This document shows, one piece after another, positions 1 through 9,028 of a stretch of 64,000 nucleotides of DNA. The stretch is taken from assembly GCF_004217555.1 (NCBI RefSeq), contig NZ_SHKW01000001.1:3286001-3350000 (forward strand), read 5' to 3'. The position numbers and the translations under genes were made by a program. Position 1 is the stretch's first letter. Every line of letters begins with the position of its first letter. Below the pieces are notes generated by a model, which had not been told where the DNA came from, did not search any database, and saw only the letters and a program-made list of their open reading frames with translations. The stretch is from Edaphobacter modestus (GTDB lineage: Bacteria; Acidobacteriota; Terriglobia; Terriglobales; Acidobacteriaceae).

Positions 1-290
1 TTCCATTTGTTCCAGCAGTGGTCATGGCCCGTTACCCCTCGCAGTGCCGCTCATCACACCGCTGAATATTAGACGCGAATCCATGTCGAAGGATGCGTCC
101 TGCATGACAAGGTACGCAGGAGGTATCAGAAAATGTTCCGGCATTTTGCAATTGTCATAGTTCTGTCACGTTTCGGTCGCAGCCTTGACGGAATCAGAAG
201 GGGGCCTGCCCAATCGCGGGCTTCACGGAAGGATGCAGACCGATTCGCAAGGGCGGCGGCAAGCTCCCGGTCGCGATACCATGAAGAGGT
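1..290. other. no gene recognised; upstream region of folD
   Basis: I see no supportable coding region here. The short open frames on either strand have no recognisable motif, and the minus-strand frame runs antisense into folD. The region presumably holds the folD promoter, but I could not pick convincing -35/-10 boxes. Confidence 0.5.
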
Positions 291-1226
291 ATGAATCGTC
301 CTCAAGTGTTGGATGGAGTCGCAATCGCCTCTGAGATTAAAGCCGAGGTCGGCCGCGAGGTTGCCGAGCTCTCCTCCCATGGCGTCCGCCCTGGTCTCGC
401 CGTCATCCTCGTCGGCGAGGTTCCCGCTTCACAGATCTATGTGCGCAGCAAGGTCAAGACCTGCGGCGAGCTTGGCATCTACAGCGAGATGCTCACTCCG
501 CCCGAAAGCATCACCACCGAGGAGATGCTCGCTCTTGTAGCCAACCTCAACGCTCGCGACGATATCGACGGCATCCTGATACAGCTTCCCCTGCCGAAGC
601 ATGTGGACACCAAGCGACTGCTCGAGGCGGTATCGCCCGACAAGGACGTCGACGGCTTCCACCCGGTGAACGCCGGCCGCCTGCAGAGCGGCCAGCCCGG
701 TCTGGCTCCGTGCACACCTGCGGGAATCATAGAGATCCTCCGCCGCAGCGGCCTTCCCATCGCCGGCCAGAACGCTGTCGTCGTCGGACGCTCCGACATC
801 GTCGGCAAACCCGCGGCCCTGATGCTTCTAAACGAGTCCGCCACTGTCACCGTGTGCCACAGCAAGACTCGCGATCTCCCTGCCGTCACCCGGAGCGCCG
901 ACATTCTTGTCGCGGCTATCGGAAGACCCGGCTATGTCGCGGCCGATATGGTGAAACCCGGCGTTACGCTGATCGATGTCGGCATTAACCGCCTTACCGA
1001 TGCCGCAGATGTGCAGCGCTTCTTTCCCGGCGACGCCGAGCGAGCGGCTACCTTCGCCAAACGCCGCTCCGTCATCGTGGGTGACATCGATCCAGCGGCC
1101 TTTGCTGTTTCTGGCGCCTATACCCCCGTCCCCGGTGGTGTTGGAGCCCTTACGATCGCCATGCTGATGCACAACACGGTCAAGGCGGCGAAGCTCCGCC
1201 GCGGCCTCGCTACGGGAAAGAGCTGA
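291..1226 (+). CDS. folD: bifunctional methylenetetrahydrofolate dehydrogenase / methenyltetrahydrofolate cyclohydrolase
   Basis: Cytosolic folate enzyme that interconverts 5,10-methylene-THF and 10-formyl-THF, using NADP+ in the dehydrogenase step. The 311 residues carry the family signatures: the active-site Tyr50/Lys54 pair in IYVRSK, the DGILIQLPLPKH motif near residue 97, PCTPAGI, the Rossmann stretch VVGRSDIVGKP, and PGGVG near the C-terminus. A purine-rich GAAGAGG lies directly before the ATG. coaE starts 3 nt after the stop, so the two are almost certainly co-transcribed. Its 10-formyl-THF product is the formyl donor for PurN, encoded at 3.4 kb. Length is slightly above the usual 280-300 residues, with nothing odd inside. 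Confidence 0.97.
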   Translation: MNRPQVLDGVAIASEIKAEVGREVAELSSHGVRPGLAVILVGEVPASQIYVRSKVKTCGELGIYSEMLTPPESITTEEMLALVANLNARDDIDGILIQLPLPKHVDTKRLLEAVSPDKDVDGFHPVNAGRLQSGQPGLAPCTPAGIIEILRRSGLPIAGQNAVVVGRSDIVGKPAALMLLNESATVTVCHSKTRDLPAVTRSADILVAAIGRPGYVAADMVKPGVTLIDVGINRLTDAADVQRFFPGDAERAATFAKRRSVIVGDIDPAAFAVSGAYTPVPGGVGALTIAMLMHNTVKAAKLRRGLATGKS

Positions 1227-1229
1227 TTT

Positions 1230-1934
1230 ATGCTTCGCGTTGGACTTACGGGCGGCCTTGGAAGCGGAAAATCCACTGCGGCCCGTTTCTTCGCACAACG
1301 CGGCGCTCATATTATTGAAGCGGATTCCATTGCCCGCGAGATGATGCAGCCCGGGGGAGCCGTCTACACCGCCATCATCGAGCACTTCGGCCCGACAGTT
1401 CTGCTACCCGATAAACAGCTCGATCGCGGCGCGCTTGCTCGCATCTCTTTCGGGGAGGGCCGGGTAGAGGAACTGAATAACATCGTCCATCCGGTCGTGA
1501 TTGCGCAGCAGGCAACACTTGCTCAGCAGATCTTCGAGCGCGATTTGAATGCAGTGGTGATCGTCGAATCGGCACTGCTCTTTGAGACGAAGCACAACGG
1601 CACAAAACACGACAAGACAGGGCAGAACGAAGAGCCACCGTCGGCTCCCTGGCGAGCTCGCTTCGACTGCATCATCCTTGTAACCGCGCCTGAAGAGCTA
1701 AAGATCGAGCGCTATCTGCAGCGTATTGCCGGTTCGCCGCTTTCTCCTGAGCGCCGTGCCGAGCTTACAGCGGATGCGCGCCGCCGGCTTGCGCAACAGA
1801 TGCCCGACGAACGCAAAGCCCCGCTCTGCGACTTCGTCATTCACAACGATGGCCCCATCGCGGAACTTGAGTGGCAAGTCGATGAGCTTTGGCCCTTGCT
1901 CCAGTTCTCTTCCGCGCTTAACCACAAGCATTAG
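1230..1934 (+). CDS. coaE: dephospho-CoA kinase
   Basis: Catalyses the last step of coenzyme A synthesis, phosphorylating the 3'-OH of dephospho-CoA with ATP. The N-terminus MLRVGLTGGLGSGKST is a classic CoaE P-loop, followed by the EADSIARE segment that matches the family's conserved Asp region. At 234 residues it is longer than the typical 200 or so. The extra length is a hydrophilic insert around residues 125-148 (Lys/Asn/Glu/Pro-rich) between VIVESALLFE and RFDCIILVTAP. It follows folD after 3 nt and probably shares its transcript. No key residue appears to be missing. Confidence 0.96.
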   Translation: MLRVGLTGGLGSGKSTAARFFAQRGAHIIEADSIAREMMQPGGAVYTAIIEHFGPTVLLPDKQLDRGALARISFGEGRVEELNNIVHPVVIAQQATLAQQIFERDLNAVVIVESALLFETKHNGTKHDKTGQNEEPPSAPWRARFDCIILVTAPEELKIERYLQRIAGSPLSPERRAELTADARRRLAQQMPDERKAPLCDFVIHNDGPIAELEWQVDELWPLLQFSSALNHKH

Positions 1935-2109
1935 CGCAGATTATCGACCGACCTGTTGCAGTCCTCCTGACAGGGAATGCCGAACCGAGCGAGAAAGGCT
2001 TCCATCTCCTTTGGAAAGAGGCGCCGATTCGTTCCATTCCAGGGAGTCGATACAATCAATACAGCATCGTACTGCGTAGTCCACGATGGGAACCTCCAGG
2101 AAACTTTCG

Positions 2110-3321
2110 ATGAAATTACGCCCCGTTCTTCTTGTCGTACTTCTTCTCTCCGGCTTCTACTATGTGACGACTCATTCGTCGTCCACCGGCAGACTCTTCC
2201 CCTGGCTGCACCCTGCCTCTGACGCCGATACAGGTAGTAATACAACTTCTGTCAGCGGTCCCGGCGGCAGTTTCCAACTCACGGAAGCCTCGGCTGCTCC
2301 CGCCTTCGACACCGAAGAGCAGCAGAACATCGCTGTCTACAAGAAGGCGTTACCCTCCGTTGTCAATATCACTTCCACAGAGGTCGCCTTCGATTTCTTT
2401 TACGGCTCTGTACCGCAACAGGGTCAGGGTTCCGGCTTCATCCTCACCAAAGAGGGCCTGATCCTCACCAACAACCACGTCATCGGCAACGCGGAGCGGC
2501 TCGAGGTCATGCTCTCCGACAAGCACAAATACAAGGCGCGCCGTCTGGCCGCCGATAATAACCACGATCTCGCTCTCATCAAGATCGATGCTCCAAACCT
2601 CACGCCGGTTACGCTGTCCAATTCGCGTGATCTCGTCGTCGGCCAGCGTGTTTATGCCATTGGCAATCCGTTTGGTCTCAACGGCACAATGACGCGCGGA
2701 ATTATCTCTGCCATCCGCTCCATTCGAGGTCCACAGGGCAACCCCATCGAAGACGCCATCCAGACGGATGCCGCCGTCAACCCGGGCAACTCAGGCGGCC
2801 CGCTTCTCAACTCACGCGGAGAGGTCATTGGCATCACCACCATGATTGCCAGCAACGGCGCCGACCAGAGCTCCGGCATCGGCTTCGCGATTCCCATCGA
2901 TACAGCGCGAGCCATGCTCGACGACTATGCCAAGTACGGGTACATCCGGCGCCCTACACTCGATATCGTCACCCTTCCCATTGGTCCTGATATCGCAGAA
3001 CAGATCGGTCTGCCCGCCGACTACGGCATCCTCATCGAGCGTCTGCTTCCCGGAGGAGCCGCGGAAAAGGCCGGTCTGCATGGAGGAACCCAGCGCGCCT
3101 ATCAGGGCAATATCCCGGTGATGCTGGGCGGCGACCTTATCGTCGCGATGGACGGACAAGAGATCACGAGTCCGCAGGACCTCTCCGCTGCAATGAACTC
3201 GCATCGCGCGGGGGACACCGTCACGATCACCATCTTTCGCGGTCGCAAGCGCATGGACGTGAAGGTGACTCTGGGAGACGCCCGCAATCAGCAACAGGCG
3301 AGCAGCGCCCAGAGCACGTAG
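2110..3321 (+). CDS. HtrA/DegQ-like trypsin-type serine protease with PDZ domain
   Basis: Predicted periplasmic or membrane-anchored quality-control protease. I start it at ATG 2110 (MKLRPVLLVVLL), which has AGGAAA 8 nt upstream; the in-frame ATG 24 nt earlier has no ribosome site. An N-terminal hydrophobic segment (residues 4-18) is a signal or anchor. The catalytic triad is visible as His123 (TNNHVIG), Asp153 (NNHDLALI) and Ser228 in NPGNSGGPL. A single PDZ domain follows from about residue 285, with the GDLIVAMDGQ and typical DTVTITIFRG segments. One PDZ and about 403 residues make it DegS/DegQ-like rather than a two-PDZ DegP. It appears monocistronic. Confidence 0.93.
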   Translation: MKLRPVLLVVLLLSGFYYVTTHSSSTGRLFPWLHPASDADTGSNTTSVSGPGGSFQLTEASAAPAFDTEEQQNIAVYKKALPSVVNITSTEVAFDFFYGSVPQQGQGSGFILTKEGLILTNNHVIGNAERLEVMLSDKHKYKARRLAADNNHDLALIKIDAPNLTPVTLSNSRDLVVGQRVYAIGNPFGLNGTMTRGIISAIRSIRGPQGNPIEDAIQTDAAVNPGNSGGPLLNSRGEVIGITTMIASNGADQSSGIGFAIPIDTARAMLDDYAKYGYIRRPTLDIVTLPIGPDIAEQIGLPADYGILIERLLPGGAAEKAGLHGGTQRAYQGNIPVMLGGDLIVAMDGQEITSPQDLSAAMNSHRAGDTVTITIFRGRKRMDVKVTLGDARNQQQASSAQST

Positions 3322-3378
3322 CTCAAAAGGCTCCCCTGCGCGAGAAGATACTCAGCTGGGTGCCGGTACAGGTCATGG

Positions 3379-4011
3379 TTATGACTTTAGGAGGTACCGG
3401 CGTCCCACAACGTGATATCTCCCGCTCAGAACTCGCGAGATCGCCTCGGGATACGCGAGATGTTCCTGCTCCAGAATTCGCGCTGCAAGTGTATCCCCCG
3501 TATCTTCATCGAGTACAGGGACAGTGCTCTGCAGCACGATCACTCCATGGTCCACAATCTCGTCGACAAAGTGCACCGTACATCCGGCTACCTTGGTTCC
3601 ATACTCGAGCGCCTGGCGTTGCGCGTCCAGTCCGGGAAACGCGGGCAGAAGTGACGGATGGATGTTCAGGATGCGGCTCGGAAATGCCTCCACGAATGCC
3701 GGGGTGATGATCCGCATATATCCGGCGAGACAGACGAGATCGACGCCATGATCGGTCAAGGCGGCAATCATCCGCGTATCGTGCGCCTCGCGTGCCTCCG
3801 GCCCCTTCCCCTCCTGCGGAATCGCAAGCGCTGTAAGTCCGAGAGAACGGGCCGCTTCCAATCCTCCAGCCCCAGGCTTGTTCGAGATCACGACTGCGAT
3901 CTCGGCGCCCTGAATCCGGCCGTCTGCAATGGCGCGATGAATCGCCATGAAGTTTGAGCCTTTTCCTGAAAGGAGGATGCCTAGTTTATGCACTGTTTTT
4001 TTCGGTTCCAT
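3379..4011 (-). CDS. purN: phosphoribosylglycinamide formyltransferase (GAR transformylase)
   Basis: Transfers the formyl group from 10-formyl-THF to GAR in purine synthesis. I start it at ATG 4011 (MEPKKTVHKLGILLSGKGSNF), because GILLSGKGSN is the family N-terminus and GGAGG lies just upstream (spacing only 2 nt, which is tight). The frame stays open to 4119 but that extension is basic and atypical. Active-site segments are CLAGYMRIITPAFV, NIHPSLLPAFPG with the Asn-x-His pair, and FVDEIVDHGVIV with the catalytic Asp. About 210 residues is normal. It is convergent with the HtrA-like gene and divergent from the PadR gene. It depends functionally on FolD product made from the same region. Confidence 0.95.
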   Translation of the reverse strand: MEPKKTVHKLGILLSGKGSNFMAIHRAIADGRIQGAEIAVVISNKPGAGGLEAARSLGLTALAIPQEGKGPEAREAHDTRMIAALTDHGVDLVCLAGYMRIITPAFVEAFPSRILNIHPSLLPAFPGLDAQRQALEYGTKVAGCTVHFVDEIVDHGVIVLQSTVPVLDEDTGDTLAARILEQEHLAYPEAISRVLSGRYHVVGRRYLLKS

Positions 4012-4205
4012 CACCTCCGATTCTAAAGCGCGACGGGCGCACAACCTCGATGTCCGGCACAGACCCACACCCTTTCTGAGAACGTACGCCCGTTTGAGGG
4101 TTTTTTTCGAAAAAGCCATAGACGACCCGATCTCACAACTCTCTTCCCCTAGACGTTCGAGTGGTATATGCTCTCTCCCATAGACATTCTTGTGGAGAGT
4201 CCAAC

Positions 4206-4550
4206 GTGCCGCGCGCGAAGAAAACGACCGATTCCGAGATGCTCCAGGGCACTCTGGACATGCTTATCCTCAAGACCCTTCTCATGGGTCCTGCCCACGG
4301 CCACACCATCGCCCACATCATCGAGCACACGTCGGAAGACATTTTGCAGGTCGAACAGGGTTCCCTCTACCCTGCGCTGCACCGCCTCGAAGATCGTGGC
4401 TGGCTGTCCTCCTCCTGGGGAACCAGCGAGAACAACCGCAAGGCAAAGTTCTACAAACTGACGGCCGCAGGGAAAAAGCAGCTCGTGGCCGAGACCACTC
4501 GGTGGCGCCAGATCGCGCGAGCCATCGGTCTCGTCATGGGGGAGGGATAA
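4206..4550 (+). CDS. PadR-family transcriptional regulator
   Basis: Small winged-helix repressor of about 114 residues. GTG 4206 gives the start MPRAKKTTDSEMLQGTLDML, which matches PadR proteins paired with acidobacterial permeases and has GGAGAG upstream; the longer frame from 4161 adds an unlikely tail. The motifs EMLQGTLDMLIL, GPAHGHTIAHII and VEQGSLYPALHRLEDRGWL are the PadR wing/recognition segments. The stop lies 3 nt before the ADOP permease ATG, so the pair is an operon. In Acidobacteriota this PadR-ADOP pairing recurs, and I infer that the regulator controls its downstream permease and itself. The effector cannot be read from sequence. Confidence 0.92.
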   Translation: MPRAKKTTDSEMLQGTLDMLILKTLLMGPAHGHTIAHIIEHTSEDILQVEQGSLYPALHRLEDRGWLSSSWGTSENNRKAKFYKLTAAGKKQLVAETTRWRQIARAIGLVMGEG

Positions 4551-4553
4551 TCC

Positions 4554-7193
4554 ATGCCCCTTCTACGGTTCTTTCGCCGTCGCCGTCGCGATGAGGAGCT
4601 CCAACGCGAGATCGATCAACACCTCGCCCTCGAGCAGGACCTCCACCTGTCTCGCGGCCTGAGCCCAGAGGAGGCAAAGCGACGGGCTCATCTCAGGTTC
4701 GGCTCCCAGCGGCGAGTCCGCGAGCAGCTCTGGAACAGCAACAGTATCGTGGCGGTCGAGAAGCTCCTGCGCGACATTCGCTATGCCTTCCGCACGCTCC
4801 TACGCTCTCCCGGATACACCCTGATGGCAGTCCTCACGCTAGGCCTCGGTATCGGAGCCAATACCGCAATCTTTACCGTCATCAACGGTGTGCTCCTGCG
4901 GCCGCTGCCCTACGCGCAGCCCGACAAGGTTGTCCATCTGCAGCAGACTGCCTCTCGCATCGGACCAGACCCGATCGGGTTCTCTGTTCAGGAGGTTCGG
5001 GATTATCGCGAGCAGTCGCGCGACTTCTCCGATCTGGCCGAGTATCACTCCATGACCTTCAATCTGCTGGGGACGAAGGTGCCGGAACGCGTCGTCACCG
5101 GTGTGGTCTCCGCAAACTACTTCAACGTACTTGGTGTTAAGCCTGCCCTCGGGCGTCTCATCACTCCGGCGGACGAGACTCTTACCGCGCCCCCGGTTCT
5201 GGTGCTCAGCTACGCGTACTGGGTGAGGGAGTTCGGCTCGGATCCGAAGGTCCTCGGACGCCCCTTCGTGATGAACGATCGCGTGCACACTGTGATTGGA
5301 GTTCTGTCCCCTGTTCCTGATTATCCCGACGCGAACGATGTCTACATGCCCACCACATCGTGCCCGTTCCGCTCCAGCCAGGGAATGATCGCGAACCGCG
5401 ATGCTCGCGTGTTGACGATTCTTGCGCGGCTCAAGCCAGGCATCTCTGCATCCCAGGCACAAAACGATCTCGCTACGATTACCGCTCGGCTTGCCCTTGC
5501 GTATCCCAGGTCGTATCCACAGGCTGCAGGAGTCACGGTCGGGGTCACGCCGGTGCAACGTCAGCTCACCCACGCCGCCCGTCCGACCTTCCTCATGCTG
5601 CTCGGCGCAGCTGCGCTTGTGTTGCTGCTGGCGTGTGCCAACCTGGCAAACCTCGCCCTATCGCGTCAGCTTCGCCGATCCCGTGAGATGGCCATCCGCC
5701 TCGCAGCGGGAGCTACGCCGTGGGACATCATGCGACAGCTCCTCACCGAAAGCCTGGTCGTTGCGCTTGCCGGCGGGATTCTCGGTGTTGGGATCGCCGC
5801 AGCAAGCCTCAAGCTGCTGGTAGCTTATGCTGCCCGCATGACCGTGCTCTCTGGAGAGATTCGCCTCGACGGCTGGGTGCTTGTCTTCGGTCTCAGCATC
5901 TCTCTGTCCACCGGCGTTCTCTTTGGAGCGTTTCCCGGATTCATCGCCAGCCGCAGCAAACTCGCACTTCTCGCCGGATCCGACGAGCGCGCCGCGGGAA
6001 GTGAAACCGGAACCCGCACACGCAATGCGCTGGTCGCCGCGCAGGTAGCCTTCTCCTTCGTGCTCCTCATATGCGCGGGTCTGATGATGCGCAGCCTGTA
6101 TAACCTGCTATCGGTTGATCCCGGGTTCAAAACGGCAAATGTACTGTCGATGGACATACCCCTCAACTGGACTCGATACGCAGACCTGACTCAACAGAAC
6201 ACCTTCTTCAACCAGATCCTCGAGCGCACCAGACAGGTGTCCGGCACCGAGGCTCTTGCGATGAGCAGCATCGTTCCCCTCAACAGCGATCGCGGAGGAA
6301 TGAACAGCGGTGTCCAGATTGAAGGCCACCCTCAACGTCCGGGAGAGCCTCTACCCCAGGTCAACCACGAGCTCATCACTCCCGACTACTTCCGTTTGCT
6401 CGGTGTTCCCCTGCTCTCCGGCCGCACCTTCACGGATGCCGACAGCCGCGACGCTGCGCCCGTTGCCATTCTGAACGCCCAGATGGCCCAACACTTCTGG
6501 CCGAAGCAAGACCCCATCGGACGTCGTCTCTCCGACGACGGTGGTAAGACATGGGCCACGGTGGTCGGGGTCGTCAGCAACGCGCACCAGTACGGGCTCA
6601 CCCGCGACTTCATCGATGGCGTTTATTTCCCGCAGGCCCAAGTCACCTTCATGGGCGATCCTCACCTGCTCATCCGAACCCGCGACGATCCCGACCGCGT
6701 GTCCAGGCAGGTTGTCTCCATCATCCACCAGATCGACCCCCAGCAGCCGGTCACCGATATCCGAACGCTCGAGCAGCTGCGAAGCGCCCAGTTGGGAACC
6801 TCGCGCGTGACCTCGATCCTGCTTGGAATCTTTGCCGGCGTCGCTCTCTTCATCACGATCGTCGGCGTGACCGGAACTCTCGGCCTCAGCGTCTCTCGCA
6901 GAACCAGGGAAATCGGGATTCGCATCGCCCTGGGTGCAAGCCGTCAGGAGATCCTGCTCAATGTCCTCAAACGAGGTATGACTCCGGTCCTCGCCGGAAT
7001 CGCAATGGGCTCAATCGCTGCTCTGCTGTCGACCCGGTTGCTGGCCACCATGCTCTTCGCCATCGAACCGAACGATCGGCCAACGCTCATCGCGATTGCC
7101 CTTCTTCTCGTCCTGGTTGCGCTGATCGGATGCGTGATTCCCGGGCGGCGCGCCACCCGGATTGACCCGATCCAAGCCCTTCGAACCGAGTAG
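4554..7193 (+). CDS. ADOP-type ABC transporter permease (MacB/FtsX family, duplicated)
   Basis: Acidobacterial duplicated orphaned permease of 879 residues. The first 70 residues are a charged cytoplasmic domain (RRRRDEELQREIDQHL, then GLSPEEAKRRAHLRFG) seen at the head of these proteins. Then comes a transmembrane helix with LTLGLGIGANTAIFTVINGVLLRPLPY, a MacB periplasmic core, an FtsX block (LACANLANLALSRQLRRSREMAIRLA), a second periplasmic core, and a final FtsX block ending RRATRIDPIQALRTE. No ATPase is encoded nearby, which is usual for this group. Expression is probably set by the PadR gene 3 nt upstream. Substrate is unknown; MacB relatives export peptides, lipoproteins or drugs or act as mechanotransmitters. 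Confidence 0.9.
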   Translation: MPLLRFFRRRRRDEELQREIDQHLALEQDLHLSRGLSPEEAKRRAHLRFGSQRRVREQLWNSNSIVAVEKLLRDIRYAFRTLLRSPGYTLMAVLTLGLGIGANTAIFTVINGVLLRPLPYAQPDKVVHLQQTASRIGPDPIGFSVQEVRDYREQSRDFSDLAEYHSMTFNLLGTKVPERVVTGVVSANYFNVLGVKPALGRLITPADETLTAPPVLVLSYAYWVREFGSDPKVLGRPFVMNDRVHTVIGVLSPVPDYPDANDVYMPTTSCPFRSSQGMIANRDARVLTILARLKPGISASQAQNDLATITARLALAYPRSYPQAAGVTVGVTPVQRQLTHAARPTFLMLLGAAALVLLLACANLANLALSRQLRRSREMAIRLAAGATPWDIMRQLLTESLVVALAGGILGVGIAAASLKLLVAYAARMTVLSGEIRLDGWVLVFGLSISLSTGVLFGAFPGFIASRSKLALLAGSDERAAGSETGTRTRNALVAAQVAFSFVLLICAGLMMRSLYNLLSVDPGFKTANVLSMDIPLNWTRYADLTQQNTFFNQILERTRQVSGTEALAMSSIVPLNSDRGGMNSGVQIEGHPQRPGEPLPQVNHELITPDYFRLLGVPLLSGRTFTDADSRDAAPVAILNAQMAQHFWPKQDPIGRRLSDDGGKTWATVVGVVSNAHQYGLTRDFIDGVYFPQAQVTFMGDPHLLIRTRDDPDRVSRQVVSIIHQIDPQQPVTDIRTLEQLRSAQLGTSRVTSILLGIFAGVALFITIVGVTGTLGLSVSRRTREIGIRIALGASRQEILLNVLKRGMTPVLAGIAMGSIAALLSTRLLATMLFAIEPNDRPTLIAIALLLVLVALIGCVIPGRRATRIDPIQALRTE

Positions 7194-7212
7194 GATCTCG
7201 CGACCCTCAACG

Positions 7213-7252
7213 AACCCCGCGGTGCTAACGTAGCCATAAACCTCGCGGGGTT
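7213..7252. terminator. possible bidirectional terminator hairpin between ADOP permease and purM
   Basis: A 9-bp perfect inverted repeat (AACCCCGCG / CGCGGGGTT) with a 22-nt loop sits between two convergent genes. The loop is long and the T-run on either side is short, so efficiency is uncertain. Confidence 0.45.
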
Positions 7253-7271
7253 TGCCGTCCCTGCTGGAACG

Positions 7272-8441
7272 TTAGTTGTAGCTGACCTTCCGCTCGCCTC
7301 GAACGATCCTGCCGATGATGGAGTGGCGTTCGTTGGCGCGATTCAGGATCGCCTTGGCCTTCTTCACCTTCTCGGCAGGAATCACCGCGATGAGGCCAAT
7401 TCCCATGTTGAACGTGCGCAGCATCTCATCCTGCTCCACGTTCCCCAGCTTCTGCAGATGTTCGAACAACGGTGGAACCTGCCACGTTGCCAGATCGACC
7501 TGTGCGCCCATTCCCTTCGTCAGAATCCGCGGAAGATTCTCCGTAATCCCGCCGCCGGTGATGTGCGCCATCCCGCTGACCAGGTCTGCCGCCGTCAGTT
7601 TCTTGATGATGGCCAGGTAGCTGCGATGAATTCGCATGAGGGCGGCGCCCGTCTTATCCTTCAACTCGTTGACATACTGTTCGGGCCCATACTTCGCCTC
7701 TTCGAACAGCAGCTTCCGAGCCAGCGAATAGCCATTCGTGTGCAATCCGTTGGAAGGCAGCCCCAGCAGGATGTCGCCCACCTGGATTCCTTCTCCGGTG
7801 ATGATCCGGTCACGGCTCACCGCCCCAATGATCGTCCCCGCCAGGTCGTACTCGCCGTCGCTGTAAAAGCCAGGCATCTGCGCCGTCTCTCCGCCAATCA
7901 GGGCGCACCCGTTCGCGCGGCAGGCGTCCGAGATACCTTGGACTACCGTCTCCACAATGGAATTTTCAAGCTTTCCCGTGGCCAGGTAGTCGAGGAAGAA
8001 CAGCGGTGTCGCTCCTTGCACCGCGATATCGTTCACGCAGTGGTTTACCAGGTCCTGCCCTACGGTGTGGTGAATCCCCAGGTCAAAGGCCACCTTGAGC
8101 TTCGTTCCTACACCGTCTGCCGAAGACACCAGTACGGGGTTCGGATACTTTTCGAGGTCCAGCGAGAACAATCCGCCGAAGCCTCCAATCTCACTCAACA
8201 CATGCTTGTTGAAGGTCTTCCGTGCCAACATCTTGATGCGATGCTTTGACTTGTCCGCCGCGGAGATATCCACTCCGGCATCCGCATAGCTGATGGCCCT
8301 TTTTCCGGGAGCTGGCATGGGCTTCTTTATCGCATTCTTCTGCGCAGCCGTTGTCTGCAGCTTCGACCCACTCGTCGCTTCCTGCTTTTGCCTCGTGCTG
8401 TCTGGGGTGGTCGCGTCGGTCGTTGGGAAGGTCTCCGGCAA
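7272..8441 (-). CDS. purM: phosphoribosylformylglycinamidine cyclo-ligase (AIR synthetase)
   Basis: ATP-dependent ring closure of FGAM to AIR in purine synthesis. The core begins ISYADAGVDISAADKSKHRIKML at about residue 49 and contains SADGVGTKLKVA, HCVNDIAVQGATPLFFLDY, ALIGGETAQMPGFY, and HITGGGITENLPRIL. The predicted protein is 389 residues against the usual 340-350; the extra 45 or so are a Thr/Gln/Lys-rich, probably disordered N-terminus. I keep the TTG at 8441 because GGAGAG lies 4 nt before it, but ATG 8318 (MPAPGKRAISYADAG) is a reasonable alternative that removes the extension. With purN it shows dispersed rather than clustered pur genes. Confidence 0.93.
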   Translation of the reverse strand: MPETFPTTDATTPDSTRQKQEATSGSKLQTTAAQKNAIKKPMPAPGKRAISYADAGVDISAADKSKHRIKMLARKTFNKHVLSEIGGFGGLFSLDLEKYPNPVLVSSADGVGTKLKVAFDLGIHHTVGQDLVNHCVNDIAVQGATPLFFLDYLATGKLENSIVETVVQGISDACRANGCALIGGETAQMPGFYSDGEYDLAGTIIGAVSRDRIITGEGIQVGDILLGLPSNGLHTNGYSLARKLLFEEAKYGPEQYVNELKDKTGAALMRIHRSYLAIIKKLTAADLVSGMAHITGGGITENLPRILTKGMGAQVDLATWQVPPLFEHLQKLGNVEQDEMLRTFNMGIGLIAVIPAEKVKKAKAILNRANERHSIIGRIVRGERKVSYN

Positions 8442-8528
8442 AGTGCTCTCCAGGGGAATTTATGCAAAAAAGCAGAGTTTCCAGTCTAGCAGCACCGCCC
8501 GGCTCTTCGGATAACCTCCCGCAAACTC

Positions 8529-8999
8529 CTACGCCTTCACGCACCCCGCATCCGTCACGCCCACAAATTGGGCCCGAATCTCCGGTCCCGGTATCGGGCA
8601 AACCGGATAACGCCCAAAGACGGCATACCGGATGCGACCTATCCCCGCATACACCGCCTCACGTAGAAATCGTGGTGTCCAACGCACCATCCTCCCCACC
8701 CAGTTCCATGGCGCCCGAAGCTGCCGCAGTGCCCACGCGACCGCATCCGAATGATGAAAAAACTGTTCCTGCCGCGTCAATGCCTCCGGAAAGATTGCGA
8801 TCGACTCCAGGGACTCCGGAGTCTCCCCATATCTCGTCAGCAGCTCTCTTCCCAGCTCCGACTGCAGCGGAACATACCGCATCCTTCGTTCAAAATCCCG
8901 CTTAGCGCAGAACTGCACCAGGCCGTTGCACATGCCGCAGTGCCCGTCGTACAGCAGGACCGGCCTTCCTGTCAGCTCCGCTCTCTGCTCCGCCGTCAT
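8529..8999 (-). CDS. DCC-family thiol-disulfide oxidoreductase-like protein (DUF393)
   Basis: The 156-residue protein has the DCC hallmark near its N-terminus, VLLYDGHCGMCN, with the DxxCxxC thioredoxin-like pair, followed by RMRYVPLQSELGRELL. The family is small and proposed to be redox-active; the substrate is not known. It is divergent from hemL with only 29 bp between the two start codons, so their promoters must overlap. The C-terminal RYAVFGRYPVCPIPGPEIRA segment, with Cys-Pro, is also seen in relatives. No membrane segment or signal peptide is visible. Confidence 0.85.
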   Translation of the reverse strand: MTAEQRAELTGRPVLLYDGHCGMCNGLVQFCAKRDFERRMRYVPLQSELGRELLTRYGETPESLESIAIFPEALTRQEQFFHHSDAVAWALRQLRAPWNWVGRMVRWTPRFLREAVYAGIGRIRYAVFGRYPVCPIPGPEIRAQFVGVTDAGCVKA

Positions 9000-9028
9000 A
9001 GCGCTTTCCCCCGCCTATACTGAATAAG

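Noticed and set aside
1..290. Minus-strand 84-residue frame at the left edge
   Set aside because: It overlaps the folD start, lacks any recognisable motif and has no ribosome site.
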